Source: CAIKMD01 sp035605975
Lineage (GTDB): Bacteria; Pseudomonadota; Alphaproteobacteria; ATCC43930; CGMCC-115725
NCBI GenBank assembly: GCA_035605975.1
Contig: DATNGG010000014.1
Location: 59,083-123,082, forward strand
Length of the DNA: 64,000 nt
Direction: 5' to 3'
Below, one piece after another: positions 9,167 to 18,193 of this stretch. The position numbers and the translations under genes were made by a program. The notes under the pieces were generated by a model. The model saw only the letters and a program-made list of their open reading frames with translations. It made no database searches and was not told where the DNA came from. Positions within the stretch are counted from its first letter, which is position 1; each line of letters starts with the position of its first letter.

Positions 9167-9907
9167 ATGAGCATGGTCGCCGAACACATCATCAAGAGCT
9201 ACGATCAGGAGCTGCAGCGGCTCGACAACACGCTTGCGGAGATGGGCGGGATGGCGGAGAGCCAGCTCGCCGCCGCGATCGATGCCGTCGCCAAGCGCGA
9301 CAGCGATCTTGCGACCGAGGTGATCGAGGGCGACGCCAAGGTCGACGCGCTGGAGCGCGAGGTCGAAAGCCTCGTCGTGCGCCTCTTGGCGTTGCGCCAA
9401 CCCATGGCGCGCGATCTGCGCCAGATCGTCGCCGCGCTGAAGACCGCGACCGATCTCGAGCGCATCTGCGATTATGCCGCCAATGTCGCCAAGCGCTCGA
9501 TCGTCCTCAACCAGAGCGCGCCAGTGAAGCCGGCCTACGCGCTGCCGCGCATGGGCGCCTTGTGCCAGGGCATGATCAAGGACATGCTCGACGCCTATGT
9601 CGAGCGCGACGCCGACCGCGCGCTCGCCGTGTGGCTCAGGGACGAAGAACTCGACGAGATGTATACGAGCCTCTTCCGCGAGCTTTTGACCTACATGATC
9701 GAGGATGCGCGCAACATCACGCCCTGCACGCATCTGCTCTTCATGGCGAAGAATCTCGAGCGCATCGGCGATCACACCACCAACATCGCCGAGACGCTCT
9801 ATTTCCTCGTGCACGGCAAGCCGCTGGCGCAGATCAGGCCCAAGCGCGACCGCACCGCCTTGGCCGAGGCGCCGCCGGTCGATGACGGCAAGGAGGGCGC
9901 GGCGTGA
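9167..9907 (+). CDS. phoU: Phosphate signalling regulator PhoU
   Basis: Cytoplasmic regulator that links the Pst transporter to PhoR and keeps the Pho regulon off in high phosphate. The 246 residues form two PhoU three-helix repeats, each with the metal-binding E/DxxxD pattern (DLERICDYAANVAK near 97; NLERIGDHTTNIAE near 197). The start ATG has AAGGAG upstream. The C terminus is charged and variable. The stop overlaps the start of phoB. Confidence 0.95.
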   Translation: MSMVAEHIIKSYDQELQRLDNTLAEMGGMAESQLAAAIDAVAKRDSDLATEVIEGDAKVDALEREVESLVVRLLALRQPMARDLRQIVAALKTATDLERICDYAANVAKRSIVLNQSAPVKPAYALPRMGALCQGMIKDMLDAYVERDADRALAVWLRDEELDEMYTSLFRELLTYMIEDARNITPCTHLLFMAKNLERIGDHTTNIAETLYFLVHGKPLAQIRPKRDRTALAEAPPVDDGKEGAA

Positions 9908-10617
9908 TGCGGCCCTCCATCCTCGTCGTCGAAGACGAAGCGGCGCTCCTGACGCTGCTGCGCTACAACCTCGAGAAAGAGGGCTTCGCCGTCTTCGAGG
10001 CGCAGGATGGCGAGGAAGCGCTGCTCCAGTTGAAGGAGCAGACGCCCGACGCCGTGCTGCTCGACTGGATGCTGCCGCGCGTCTCGGGCCTCGAGCTCTG
10101 CCGCCAGATTCGCCGCTCGCCGGCCTGGCGCGAGCTGCCGATCGTCATGCTGACGGCGCGCGGCGAGGAAGGCGACCGGGTGCGCGGCCTCGACAGCGGC
10201 GCCGACGATTACGTGGTGAAGCCCTTCAGCACCACCGAGCTGGTGGCGCGGCTCCGCGCCGTCATCCGCCGCGCGCGTCCCGCCGCCAGCGCCGAGGTGC
10301 TGCGCTTCGGCGATCTGACCCTCGATCTCTCCGCCCACCGCGTCAGCCGCGGCGGCCAGCCGATCCATCTGGGTCCCACCGAGTTCCGCCTGTTGCGCTT
10401 CTTTCTCGAGCGCCCGGGCCGGGTCTTCTCGCGCGAGCAGCTGCTCGACTCGGTCTGGGGGCGCGATGCCGAGGTCGAGCTGCGCACCGTCGATGTGCAT
10501 ATCCGGCGCTTGCGCAAGGCGTTGAACGAGGGCGGCCACAAGGACCTGGTCCGCACCGTCCGTGCCGCCGGCTATTCGCTCGATGCGGGGCTCGGCGAGG
10601 CGGTCAAGACTTCGTGA
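9907..10617 (+). CDS. phoB: Phosphate regulon response regulator PhoB
   Basis: OmpR-family transcription factor activated by PhoR. The receiver has Asp53 in LLDWMLPR, switch Thr in MLTARG and Lys in VVKPFS. The C-terminal winged helix (about 135-230) has the recognition-helix region VELRTVDVHIRRLRKAL, close to PhoB. The start is uncertain between GTG 9904 and ATG 9907: AAGGAGG at 9890-9896 suits either, and the ATG overlaps the phoU stop by one base. It should bind Pho boxes such as the one before pstC. It is the last gene of the pho run. Confidence 0.95.
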   Translation: MRPSILVVEDEAALLTLLRYNLEKEGFAVFEAQDGEEALLQLKEQTPDAVLLDWMLPRVSGLELCRQIRRSPAWRELPIVMLTARGEEGDRVRGLDSGADDYVVKPFSTTELVARLRAVIRRARPAASAEVLRFGDLTLDLSAHRVSRGGQPIHLGPTEFRLLRFFLERPGRVFSREQLLDSVWGRDAEVELRTVDVHIRRLRKALNEGGHKDLVRTVRAAGYSLDAGLGEAVKTS

Positions 10618-10725
10618 GGCGCGGCCGCTCCGGCCGGCCGTGGTGACGCGGCGCATCGGCGCGGCGCAACCTCTCCCCAATCGATCCCTGTCTCTTCCAT
10701 CGCCGATCGGCTAGGCTCGCGTGCC

Positions 10726-11568
10726 ATGGACGAGCGGTCGAATGGGCGGGCAAGGGCGGTGACGGGTCCGCGCGTGCTCGTGCCGATCGCCGAGGTCGCG
10801 GCGAGCGCCTATCGCGCGGTCTTCACCCGGCTGGGGCTGTTGCTGGAGCTCGCCTGGATTCCGCTTCTCGCGATGCTCGCCGCCACGCTGCTCCCGGGCT
10901 ATCTGCAATTCTATCTCGGCTGGCACGTGATCCCCGCCTGGCGCGGCGACCGCTATGGGCTCGGGATCGAGGACCTCATCGAGGTCGCGGCCGGGCTCTT
11001 ATGCCTCAATGCTTTTGCCGTGCGCTGGCACCAGGCGATGCTGTTCACCGGCGAGGGCAAGGCGCCGCCCGGCGTCTTCCCGCGCGCCTGGCTGCGCTTC
11101 ATCCTCTATACGCTGCTGCTCTATTTGGTTTCGGCCATGGTGCTTGCCGTCCTCCTGCTGGCGAGCGCCGAAGCCGATGCCGCGCCCTATCTCGCGCCGC
11201 TCGCCGGCCTCGCCATCACCTTCATCTGGGCCGGCATGGTGCGCTGCTCCCTGCTTTTTCCGGCGGCCGCTTTCGGCCATCCCTTGGGGTTCGGCGGCGC
11301 CTGGCGCGCGATGCGCGGCAATTCCTGGCGGCTGCTCGGCTGCGGCATCATCGCCTGCGCGCCGGCGATGCTGGTGGTCATCGTGCTGTTGAGCGGGCTT
11401 TCGACCGAGCTTCACCTCGATCAGACGGGGGCGATCGTTCCCTTGGGCTTCTTTATCCTGCGCGGCGTGATCGAGACCTGCATGAATTTCATCATCGTCG
11501 CGCTCGGCGCCTCGGTGCTCTCGACCTTCTATCGCCGCATCCTGTTGCGCGGGTTGGGCACGTTTTAA
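10726..11568 (+). CDS. Multi-pass membrane protein of unknown function
   Basis: I do not recognise the family. The 280 residues contain about five or six hydrophobic segments (roughly 35-60, 85-105, 122-150, 160-185, 207-230 and 245-275) joined by short loops. The only striking loop is a tryptophan/arginine patch near 195-205 (GGAWRAMRGNSWR). The ATG lies 108 bp after phoB, so it probably has its own promoter. It converges with the penicillin-binding protein gene, with three bases between the stops. No enzyme motif is visible. Confidence 0.75.
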   Translation: MDERSNGRARAVTGPRVLVPIAEVAASAYRAVFTRLGLLLELAWIPLLAMLAATLLPGYLQFYLGWHVIPAWRGDRYGLGIEDLIEVAAGLLCLNAFAVRWHQAMLFTGEGKAPPGVFPRAWLRFILYTLLLYLVSAMVLAVLLLASAEADAAPYLAPLAGLAITFIWAGMVRCSLLFPAAAFGHPLGFGGAWRAMRGNSWRLLGCGIIACAPAMLVVIVLLSGLSTELHLDQTGAIVPLGFFILRGVIETCMNFIIVALGASVLSTFYRRILLRGLGTF

Positions 11569-11571
11569 TCG

Positions 11572-13602
11572 TCAGCTCGGCGGCGGCTGGTTGGGCGGCG
11601 GCGGATAGGGCGCGGGCTCGGAGGTGCGCTCGGGCCCGCCGCCGAAGATGCGGTCGAGCAGGCCCTTCAAGCCCGAAAGCGGGCCGGGGCCGGCATTGGC
11701 GGGCGGCTCGCCGCCATCCGACGCGATCACCGCAGTCTCGCCGGGCAGCGGGCGCACCGGCATGCTGCGCGTCGCCGCGGCCATGAAATTGTGCCAGGTT
11801 TGCGCCGGCAGGGTTCCGCCGGTCACGTGGTTCATCGGCGAATCATCGTCATTGCCGAGCCACACGCCGCACACCAGATCGGCGGTGTAGCCGACGAAGA
11901 GCGCGTCGCGCGAATCCTGCGTGGTGCCGGTCTTGCCCGCCGCCGGCCGATCGAGCCGCGCGGCCTTGCCGGTGCCATAGGTCAGAACGCCGGTCAGCAG
12001 CCGGTTCATCACGCCGGCGGTGTTGGCGTCGATGACGCGGCCGGGCCCCGAACCCTGCCGGCGATAGATCACGCCGCCATGGGCGTTGCGAATCTCGACG
12101 ATGCCGTAGGGCCAAGTGCCGATGCCGCCCGAGGCGAAGGCGGCATAGGCGGCGGTCAGCTCGATCAGCGTCACCTCGCTGGTGCCAAGCGCGAGGCTCG
12201 CATCATGCGTCAGATCGGTCATGATGCCGAGCTTGCGTGCGGTTGCGATCACATTGTCGATGCCGGCGCGCTCCAACACTTGGGCCGCCACCGTGTTGAT
12301 CGAGAGCGCGAGCGCGTCGGCCGCGGTCACGTCGCCGCGGTATTTGTTGGCGTAGTTGCGCGGCTCCCAATTGCCGATGCGGATGCGCGCATCGTTGAAG
12401 TGATCGTCCGGCCGCATGCCGTGCTCGAGCGCGGCCAAATAGACGATCGGCTTGAAGGACGAGCCTGGCTGGCGCAGCGCCTGGGTCGTCCGGTTGAACT
12501 GGCTGTCGGCATAATCGGCGCCGCCCACCATCGCCCGCACGGCGCCGTCGGGCGACATCGCGATCAAAGCGCCTTGGGATACATCATGGGTGTCGCCCTC
12601 TTCGTCGAGCGTCTTGCCGATCGCCTGCTCGGCCTCGGCCTGCATGCTCGGATCGAGCGTCGTCGTGACGACCAGATCATGGCCCTCGGTCCCGGCGAAG
12701 CTCATCACTTGATCGGCGACCCAATCGGCGAAATAGCGGCTGCCGCGATGAACCGTCGCGGTCTTCGCCAGTTGCGCTTGCTGGCGCTCGGCGGTTTGCG
12801 CCTGCGCCATGGTGATGAAGCCGGCATCGACCATGTTGGCGAGGACCTGCGCCGCGCGCCGCGCCGCGAGGTCTTTGTCGTTGACCGGCGAGAAGCGCGA
12901 CGGAGCCTTGAGCAAGCCGGCGATCACCGCGGCCTCATAGAGCGTCAGGTTGCGCGCCGATTTGTCGAAATAGCGATGCGCCGCCGCGTCGATGCCATAG
13001 GTTCCGGCGCCGAGATAGACGCGGTTCAAATAGATTTCGAGAATCTGATCCTTGGTGAATTTGTGCTCGAGCCAGAGCGCGAGCAGGGTCTCCTGGATCT
13101 TGCGCTGGATGGTGCGGTCGGGCGAGAGGAAAAGGTTCTTGGCGAGCTGCTGCGTGATGGTGCTGCCGCCTTGGACGACATGGCCGGCGCGCAGATTGGC
13201 GACCGCGGCGCGAATGAGGCCCCAGGGATCAATGCCGAAATGGCTGTAGAAGCGGCGATCCTCGGTCGCGATCACCGCTTCGGGGACGTAGCGCGGCAAG
13301 TCCTTCAAGCGCAGCGGCTCGCCGAAGAGGTCGCCATAGGTCGCGATCAGCGAGCCGTCCGTGGCGAGAACGGTGATGCTCGGCTTGCGCGTGGCGGTCG
13401 TCAGCTCATGCGTGTCGGGCAGCGTCAGCGCGAAATAGCCGAGCGCCGCGATGCCGGCGACGAAGCTCCAGAGACAGGCGAGCCATAAATACCGCAACGG
13501 TCCACCCGCGGCTTTGCGCGGCCGGCGGCCATGCGGCGGCGCGCCGCGCGGACCCCCTCGTCCCGCGCGCTCGCCGCCAGCGGCCTCTCGGCGTCGCGTC
13601 AT
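11572..13602 (-). CDS. Class A penicillin-binding protein (PBP1a family, transglycosylase/transpeptidase)
   Basis: Bifunctional peptidoglycan synthase anchored in the inner membrane (676 residues). A basic cytoplasmic tail (1-34) precedes one membrane helix (about 36-60). The GT51 glycosyltransferase domain has EDRRFYSHFGID, GGSTITQQLAKN and RKIQETLLA. The transpeptidase domain carries all three catalytic motifs: SSFK (active-site serine), SIN and KTGTT. The C terminus ends in a proline-rich tail. It resembles the shorter PbpC/PBP1A-like proteins of alphaproteobacteria, lacking the OB-like insertion of long PBP1a; the exact subgroup is not certain. It is transcribed divergently from the SLC13-like carrier across a 196-bp gap. 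Confidence 0.95.
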   Translation of the reverse strand: MTRRREAAGGERAGRGGPRGAPPHGRRPRKAAGGPLRYLWLACLWSFVAGIAALGYFALTLPDTHELTTATRKPSITVLATDGSLIATYGDLFGEPLRLKDLPRYVPEAVIATEDRRFYSHFGIDPWGLIRAAVANLRAGHVVQGGSTITQQLAKNLFLSPDRTIQRKIQETLLALWLEHKFTKDQILEIYLNRVYLGAGTYGIDAAAHRYFDKSARNLTLYEAAVIAGLLKAPSRFSPVNDKDLAARRAAQVLANMVDAGFITMAQAQTAERQQAQLAKTATVHRGSRYFADWVADQVMSFAGTEGHDLVVTTTLDPSMQAEAEQAIGKTLDEEGDTHDVSQGALIAMSPDGAVRAMVGGADYADSQFNRTTQALRQPGSSFKPIVYLAALEHGMRPDDHFNDARIRIGNWEPRNYANKYRGDVTAADALALSINTVAAQVLERAGIDNVIATARKLGIMTDLTHDASLALGTSEVTLIELTAAYAAFASGGIGTWPYGIVEIRNAHGGVIYRRQGSGPGRVIDANTAGVMNRLLTGVLTYGTGKAARLDRPAAGKTGTTQDSRDALFVGYTADLVCGVWLGNDDDSPMNHVTGGTLPAQTWHNFMAAATRSMPVRPLPGETAVIASDGGEPPANAGPGPLSGLKGLLDRIFGGGPERTSEPAPYPPPPNQPPPS

Positions 13603-13798
13603 CGCCTCATGCTTTCGGTATGGTGGAAAGTCCGCGGCGTGCCTCGAGCCCGGATTTGACGGTAAGGTCTAGCACAATCGGCACAATTCCGCATCTTTTC
13701 GGCCGGGCCGGGCCGACTCTGGAGTTGCAAAACGGCTAGTCTATGCTCTCCGATCATGGCGAAACCGTGACTGCCGGGTCATTTTTAGCCGAGGCTGT

Positions 13799-15001
13799 GT
13801 GTTCGTTGCCGCGCTGATTTTCGGCCTCACCTATCTCGTCGTCGCTTGCGGCCGTCTGCCCTTTGGCCGGCTCGACCGCACGGGCGCGGCGCTCATCGGC
13901 GCGAGCCTGATGGTGGCGAGCGGAACGCTGAGCCTCGACGAGGCCTATCGCGCCATCGATTTCGACACCATCACGCTGTTGCTCGGCATGATGATCATCG
14001 TCGGCAATTTGCGGCTGTCGGGGTTCTTCGGCCTCGCCACCGAGATGATCGCGCGACGCGCCGCGCAGCCGGCGCTGCTGCTCGGCGGCATCGTCGCGGT
14101 CGCGGGGCTGCTCTCGGCGTTTCTCGTCAACGACACGGTCTGCTTGATGATGACGCCGCTGGTCATCGAGCTCGCGCGCCGCCTCGGGCGGCGGCCGCTG
14201 CCTTATCTGCTCTGTGTCGCGATGGCCTCCAATATCGGCAGCGTCGCGACGATCACCGGCAATCCGCAAAACATGATCATCGCCAGCCTCTCGCATATCC
14301 CCTACCGCGATTTCGCCGCGGCGCTGGCGCCGGTCGCGGCGTTGGGGCTCTGCCTCGCGCTCGCCTTCATCGTGCTGGGACATCGCGCGGAATTCCGCCG
14401 CGGCGCCAGGCTGCCGGCACCGGCGCTCAAACTGCGCTGGAACCGTCCGCTTCTCGTCGTGTCGCTGGTCGCGGCGGCGGCGGCAATCGCCGGCTTCTTC
14501 TGGGGCATCGCGCCGCCCAAGGTCGCGATCGTGGTGGGCGCGCTGTTGCTGCTGCATCCGATCAAGCCGATGCGCGTCTATCGCGAGATCGACTGGTCGC
14601 TGCTGCTGTTGTTCGTCGGCCTCTTCATCGTCTTGGCGGGCGCGGAGAAGGCGCTGCTCACCCCGGCGCTGCGCCAAGCGGTCGAGGGCGCCGGCCTCGG
14701 CCAGCCGCCGATCCTGACGCTCGTCGCCGCCGCGCTCTCGAACCTCGTCAGCAACGTCCCCGCGGTCTTGGCGCTCGCACCGTTCATCGGCGATCTCGCC
14801 GAGCCCCAGCGCGCCTGGCTGGTGCTCGCGATGGCGTCAACCCTCGCGGGCAACTTCACGCTTCTCGGATCGATCGCCAATCTCATTGTCGTCGAGCGCG
14901 CGCGCCGCGAGGGCATCGAGATCGGCTTTGGTGCTTATTTTCGCATCGGCGCACCGCTCACTCTCGCGACCTTGGCATTGGGCGCATGGTGGCTCGCCTA
15001 A
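13799..15001 (+). CDS. SLC13 / ArsB-NhaD superfamily ion or anion transporter
   Basis: Integral membrane carrier of 400 residues with about ten or eleven hydrophobic segments. Two superfamily signatures are visible: FLVNDTVCLMMTP near residue 110 and ITGNPQNMIIAS near 153, both re-entrant-loop motifs of the CitMHS/ArsB/NhaD group. A second pseudo-repeat half has LSNLVSNVPAVL near 318. The start is a GTG at 13799; no in-frame ATG lies close by. Substrate could be a dicarboxylate, sulfate, arsenite or Na+/H+; nothing here decides. The stop codon lies inside the T-tract side of the rpoH terminator. Confidence 0.85.
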   Translation: MFVAALIFGLTYLVVACGRLPFGRLDRTGAALIGASLMVASGTLSLDEAYRAIDFDTITLLLGMMIIVGNLRLSGFFGLATEMIARRAAQPALLLGGIVAVAGLLSAFLVNDTVCLMMTPLVIELARRLGRRPLPYLLCVAMASNIGSVATITGNPQNMIIASLSHIPYRDFAAALAPVAALGLCLALAFIVLGHRAEFRRGARLPAPALKLRWNRPLLVVSLVAAAAAIAGFFWGIAPPKVAIVVGALLLLHPIKPMRVYREIDWSLLLLFVGLFIVLAGAEKALLTPALRQAVEGAGLGQPPILTLVAAALSNLVSNVPAVLALAPFIGDLAEPQRAWLVLAMASTLAGNFTLLGSIANLIVVERARREGIEIGFGAYFRIGAPLTLATLALGAWWLA

Positions 15002-15031
15002 AACAACGCCGCCGGCCAAAGGCCGGCGGCG
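15000..15031 (-). terminator. Rho-independent terminator of rpoH
   Basis: An 11-bp perfect GC stem (15007-15017 pairing with 15021-15031) with an AAA loop lies between two convergent genes. Read on the minus strand it is followed by TTGTTTT, so it should stop rpoH transcripts. On the plus strand no T-run follows, so it is a poorer stop for the carrier gene. Confidence 0.75.
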
Positions 15032-15054
15032 GCAGAGAGATTATGCGCTGAGGT

Positions 15055-15927
15055 TTACGCGGCGATGCGGTCGATCGGCCGCGAGACGTTGGCCGCGGTT
15101 ACCGCGCGCTGCAGCTTCTCGACCGCGCGCACCTCGATCTGACGGATGCGCTCGCGCGAGACGGAGTAGCGGTGCGACAGCTCTTCGAGAGTCGCCGGCT
15201 CGTCCTTGAGGCGCCGCTCGACCACGATCTCGCGCTCGCGCGGATTGAGCTTCTTCAAAGCGACGCCGAGAAGGTCGCGGCGCCGCCGCCCTTCCTCGAT
15301 ATTGCCGATCACCGTCTCCTGGCTCGGCCGCTCATCGGGGAGCAATTCGAGCCACTCGCTATCCGCCTCGCCGCCCAAAGTCGCGTTGAGCGAATTGTCG
15401 GGACCGCTGAGGCGCCGGTTCATCTCGATGACCTCGGCCGCCGGAACGTCGAGGTCCTTGGCGATCGCCGCCACGGTCTCGGGCAGGAGGTCGCCTTGAT
15501 CGAATTCCTGCAGCCGCGCTTTCAGCCGGCGCAAATTGAAGAAGAGCTTCTTCTGCGCTGCGGTCGTGCCGATCTTCACCAGCGACCAGGAGTGGAGGAT
15601 GTATTCTTGAATTGCCGCGCGGATCCACCACATCGCATAGGTCGCGAAGCGGAAGCCGCGCTCGGGATCGAATTTCTCGGCGGCCTGCATCAGGCCGACA
15701 TTGCCCTCCGCGACGAGATCGGCGAGCGGCAGCCCATAGCCGGCAAAGCCGCGGGCGAGCTTGACGACGAGGCGCAGATGGCTCCCTACGAGCTGGTCGA
15801 GCGCCTGGCGGTCGTTGCGGTTGCGCCACGCCGTTGCGAGCTCGGTCTCGCGTTCCGGGCTCAGCATGGGGTAGCGCTTGGCCTCCTCGACGAAGCGCAC
15901 CAGACTTGAATCAATTTTCGTCGCCAT
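15055..15927 (-). CDS. rpoH: RNA polymerase sigma factor RpoH (sigma-32 family)
   Basis: Heat-shock sigma factor that directs RNA polymerase to chaperone and protease promoters. The 290 residues contain region 2 (DLVAEGNVGLMQAAEKFDP, then RFATYAMWWIRAAIQEYIL), the RpoH box (QKKLFFNLRR) that separates RpoH from other sigma factors, and region 4 with helix-turn-helix LEELSHRYSVSRERIRQIE. I chose the ATG at 15927 because it gives the common MATKI-type N terminus; an ATG at 15981 would add 18 unconserved residues. A sigma-70-like promoter lies upstream. Many alphaproteobacteria have two rpoH genes; whether this is rpoH1 or rpoH2 is not clear. Confidence 0.95.
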   Translation of the reverse strand: MATKIDSSLVRFVEEAKRYPMLSPERETELATAWRNRNDRQALDQLVGSHLRLVVKLARGFAGYGLPLADLVAEGNVGLMQAAEKFDPERGFRFATYAMWWIRAAIQEYILHSWSLVKIGTTAAQKKLFFNLRRLKARLQEFDQGDLLPETVAAIAKDLDVPAAEVIEMNRRLSGPDNSLNATLGGEADSEWLELLPDERPSQETVIGNIEEGRRRRDLLGVALKKLNPREREIVVERRLKDEPATLEELSHRYSVSRERIRQIEVRAVEKLQRAVTAANVSRPIDRIAA

Positions 15928-16003
15928 TTCGGTACCTATCCAATTCAGACGCGGGCCGCCGGTTCCGACGCTCGAGCGCAAAGCGCCCGCCCTCGTCTAC
16001 TGG

Positions 16004-16032
16004 TAAATAATCTTGCCGACCCGGTCATTCAA
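16004..16032 (-). promoter_or_regulatory. Sigma-70-like promoter of rpoH
   Basis: On the minus strand, -35 TTGAAT (16032-16027) and -10 TATTTA (16009-16004) are exactly 17 bp apart. Transcription would begin near 15997, giving a leader of about 70 nt before the rpoH ATG. The -35 is embedded in CTTGAA, which also resembles the RpoH -35, so some autoregulation is conceivable. Confidence 0.6.
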
Positions 16033-16093
16033 GACTGATTAGGTACTATTTCGCAGCGCAAAAAGAGCAGGTCAGCTCCGCGCTGCCGGCCGG

Positions 16094-16966
16094 CTAGAGC
16101 GACAAATCGGTCGCGGGCGGCGCCCCGGCCTTAAGGCTATCCTCTTGTGCCTGCTGCTTTTTCAGGCGCTCGTATTTGTCGAGGGCGTCGAGCATTTTCC
16201 GGGCGATCGGGTTGAGGGCGGGGGTGGCGGCCTGCTGGCTGGGTGGCGGCGCGGCCGGCCCGGCCGGGCGGGGCCCGGTGGCTGGCGCCATATTCAGGCG
16301 GCGCGCCGGCATCAGGTTTCCGGTCAATTCGAGCGGCACGGGCCGATTGTTGAGCACCCGGCCATCGGTCGTCTCGGTGGTGGTCAGCTGGCGCTGGAAG
16401 CGTGCGGTCTGGGCGAGGAATTTTTGCTCGGGCGAGGCCGGCTGGGCGGCGGGCAGAGGCGGCGGAGAGCGGTAGAGCTGCGCCGCCAGCCGCGTCGGAT
16501 CGGCGGGGAGGGGCGTGGTCGCGGGCGGGCGCGTCGCCATCGCCGCCGCGCTCTGCGGCAAGGGCAGAGCCGCTGGGCTGGCGCTGGGCGCCGCTTGCGT
16601 GCTGGCTTTCGCGACCTCGGTTGTCTTGGCGCTCGATGGTCCTGGCCCGAACACCGCGGCGAGCGCTTTCTCGCCGAGATCGTGCCCTTGGGAATCGGTC
16701 AAAAGCGTGCTGACGACGCCAACGCCGAAGCCGATCGGCCCGCCATAGATCGTGTCGCCGACGATCCGCGCGCCGCCCGATGGCTCATCGCCGGTGAGAT
16801 AGCGGTAGATGGACCCGATGACCGGCAAGTGCTGAAGCGGGTTGACGATATCGAGCAGGTCTTTGAACCCGAAACCGCCCGGCGCCCAAAGGGACGGGCC
16901 GGAAGCCGGCGGCGGCGAGGCGGGCGCGGCGGGAAGGGACGAGGTGAGGACGGCTGCGTCGGACAT
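16094..16966 (-). CDS. Proline/alanine-rich protein of unknown function
   Basis: I cannot name a function. The 290-residue protein has one ordered segment (about 30-95) with the pattern DIVNPLQHLPVIGSIYR, then GDTIYGGPIGFGVGV, which I believe recurs in uncharacterised alphaproteobacterial proteins. A long low-complexity Pro/Ala/Ser region (about 105-250) and a charged C-terminal helix (MLDALDKYERLKKQQ) follow. No signal peptide or clear membrane helix is present. I start at the ATG 16966, as the upstream extension to 17068 looks like spacer. It stands alone, upstream of rpoH and downstream of ribA in the same direction. Confidence 0.65.
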   Translation of the reverse strand: MSDAAVLTSSLPAAPASPPPASGPSLWAPGGFGFKDLLDIVNPLQHLPVIGSIYRYLTGDEPSGGARIVGDTIYGGPIGFGVGVVSTLLTDSQGHDLGEKALAAVFGPGPSSAKTTEVAKASTQAAPSASPAALPLPQSAAAMATRPPATTPLPADPTRLAAQLYRSPPPLPAAQPASPEQKFLAQTARFQRQLTTTETTDGRVLNNRPVPLELTGNLMPARRLNMAPATGPRPAGPAAPPPSQQAATPALNPIARKMLDALDKYERLKKQQAQEDSLKAGAPPATDLSL

Positions 16967-17077
16967 GGTTAACCATACCAGTGCAAGCCCGATGCCAATC
17001 TCAAATCCCGGCGAAATCACAGGTTTAGAGCTGGCGCGCGTGGCGAACCGGCAGAGTCTGCCGGGCAAGAAGCGCCG

Positions 17078-18193
17078 TCAGAGCAGATGGCCGCTGCGCT
17101 GCGCCTTGGTGCGGAGATAACGCTCGTTATGCGCATTGGCGGGAAAGGCGTGCGGCACGCGCTCCACCACATCGATCCCGCAGCGTGTCAGCGCCTCGAC
17201 CTTGGCGGGATTGTTGGTCAAGAGCCGGACCCGGTTGAAGCCGAGCTGGCGCAGCATCGCCGCCGCGGGGAGATAGACCCGCTCATCGGCATCGAAGCCC
17301 AGCAGCTCATTGGCGTCGACCGTATCGAAGCCCGCATCCTGCAGCTCATAGGCGCGCAGCTTGTTGGCAAGCCCAATGCCGCGGCCCTCCTGCGAGAGGT
17401 AGAGCACCGCGCCGCCGCCGCTCTTGGCGATCTCGGCAATCGCGCCGCGCAACTGATCGCCGCAATCGCAGCGCAAACTGCCGAGGAGATCGCCGGTGAA
17501 GCATTCGGAATGGAGCCGCACCAGCGCCGGTTCCCCCGGCTCGGGATCGCCGATCAGAATGGCGATATGGCCGACGCCGCCATCGCTCGGCCGGAAATGC
17601 ACGAGGCGCGTATTCTCGGCATCGGCGAGCGGCACCCGCGCCTCGCTGACGATCCGCAGGCTGCGCGCAGCAGTCTCCTGATAGGCGAAAATATCCGCCG
17701 CATCGAGCGCCAGCAGCCCCTCCTCCTCGGCCAGGCGCTTGGCCTCCGCCGCGGAAATGGTGGCGACGGCCGCGGCCGGCAAAAGCCGCGCGAGCTTCAT
17801 CGCCTCGACCGCCGCATCGACAAGCCGGTCGCCGGCCGGGGCGGGCACGCCCAGCCCCACCACCGCGGCGCCGGGATCGGCGAGCTGACGCAGAAAATCC
17901 GCCTCGGTGCCGTCGGGCAGCGCCAACAGCACGGTCCCGCCCGGCGCGCTCGCCGCCGGCGCCAAGCCGAGCGCTGCCGCGCGGCGCCGCGTCAAGGCGA
18001 GAGCGAGCTTGCCGCCGCCGAGCGCCGTCAATTGCGCGAGACTCTCGGCGCCGGCGCTCTCGGCCGCCTGGATCGCAAGGGCCCGCTTACCGCCGCGCAG
18101 GATCGCGATCGTGCCGCGGCGCAGATCGCCGATAAACCGGTCGACGAGGCGCAGCCGGCGCGCATCGCCACTTACCGTCACAGACCCACTCAC
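17078..18193 (-). CDS. ribA: GTP cyclohydrolase II with degenerate RibB-like N terminus
   Basis: Opens the imidazole ring of GTP to give the diaminopyrimidine precursor of riboflavin. The C-terminal GCH2 domain (from about residue 180) is intact: zinc cysteines in HSECFTGDLLGSLRCDCG, the LSQEGRGIGL loop, DERVY and the LLTNNP/K motif. The first 170 residues keep the outline of dihydroxybutanone-phosphate synthase (RibB), but the acidic DDEDRENEGD-type site is gone, so that half is probably inactive. The GTG start at 18193 overlaps the stop of the CDP-alcohol transferase by 4 bp (GTGA). It could serve riboflavin synthesis, the adjoining pterin-like cluster, or both. Confidence 0.93.
   Translation of the reverse strand: MSGSVTVSGDARRLRLVDRFIGDLRRGTIAILRGGKRALAIQAAESAGAESLAQLTALGGGKLALALTRRRAAALGLAPAASAPGGTVLLALPDGTEADFLRQLADPGAAVVGLGVPAPAGDRLVDAAVEAMKLARLLPAAAVATISAAEAKRLAEEEGLLALDAADIFAYQETAARSLRIVSEARVPLADAENTRLVHFRPSDGGVGHIAILIGDPEPGEPALVRLHSECFTGDLLGSLRCDCGDQLRGAIAEIAKSGGGAVLYLSQEGRGIGLANKLRAYELQDAGFDTVDANELLGFDADERVYLPAAAMLRQLGFNRVRLLTNNPAKVEALTRCGIDVVERVPHAFPANAHNERYLRTKAQRSGHLL

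Noticed and set aside
10622..10636. Perfect 6-bp stem CGGCCG/CGGCCG after phoB
   Set aside because: No T-run follows, and such GC palindromes are frequent here, so a terminator cannot be supported.
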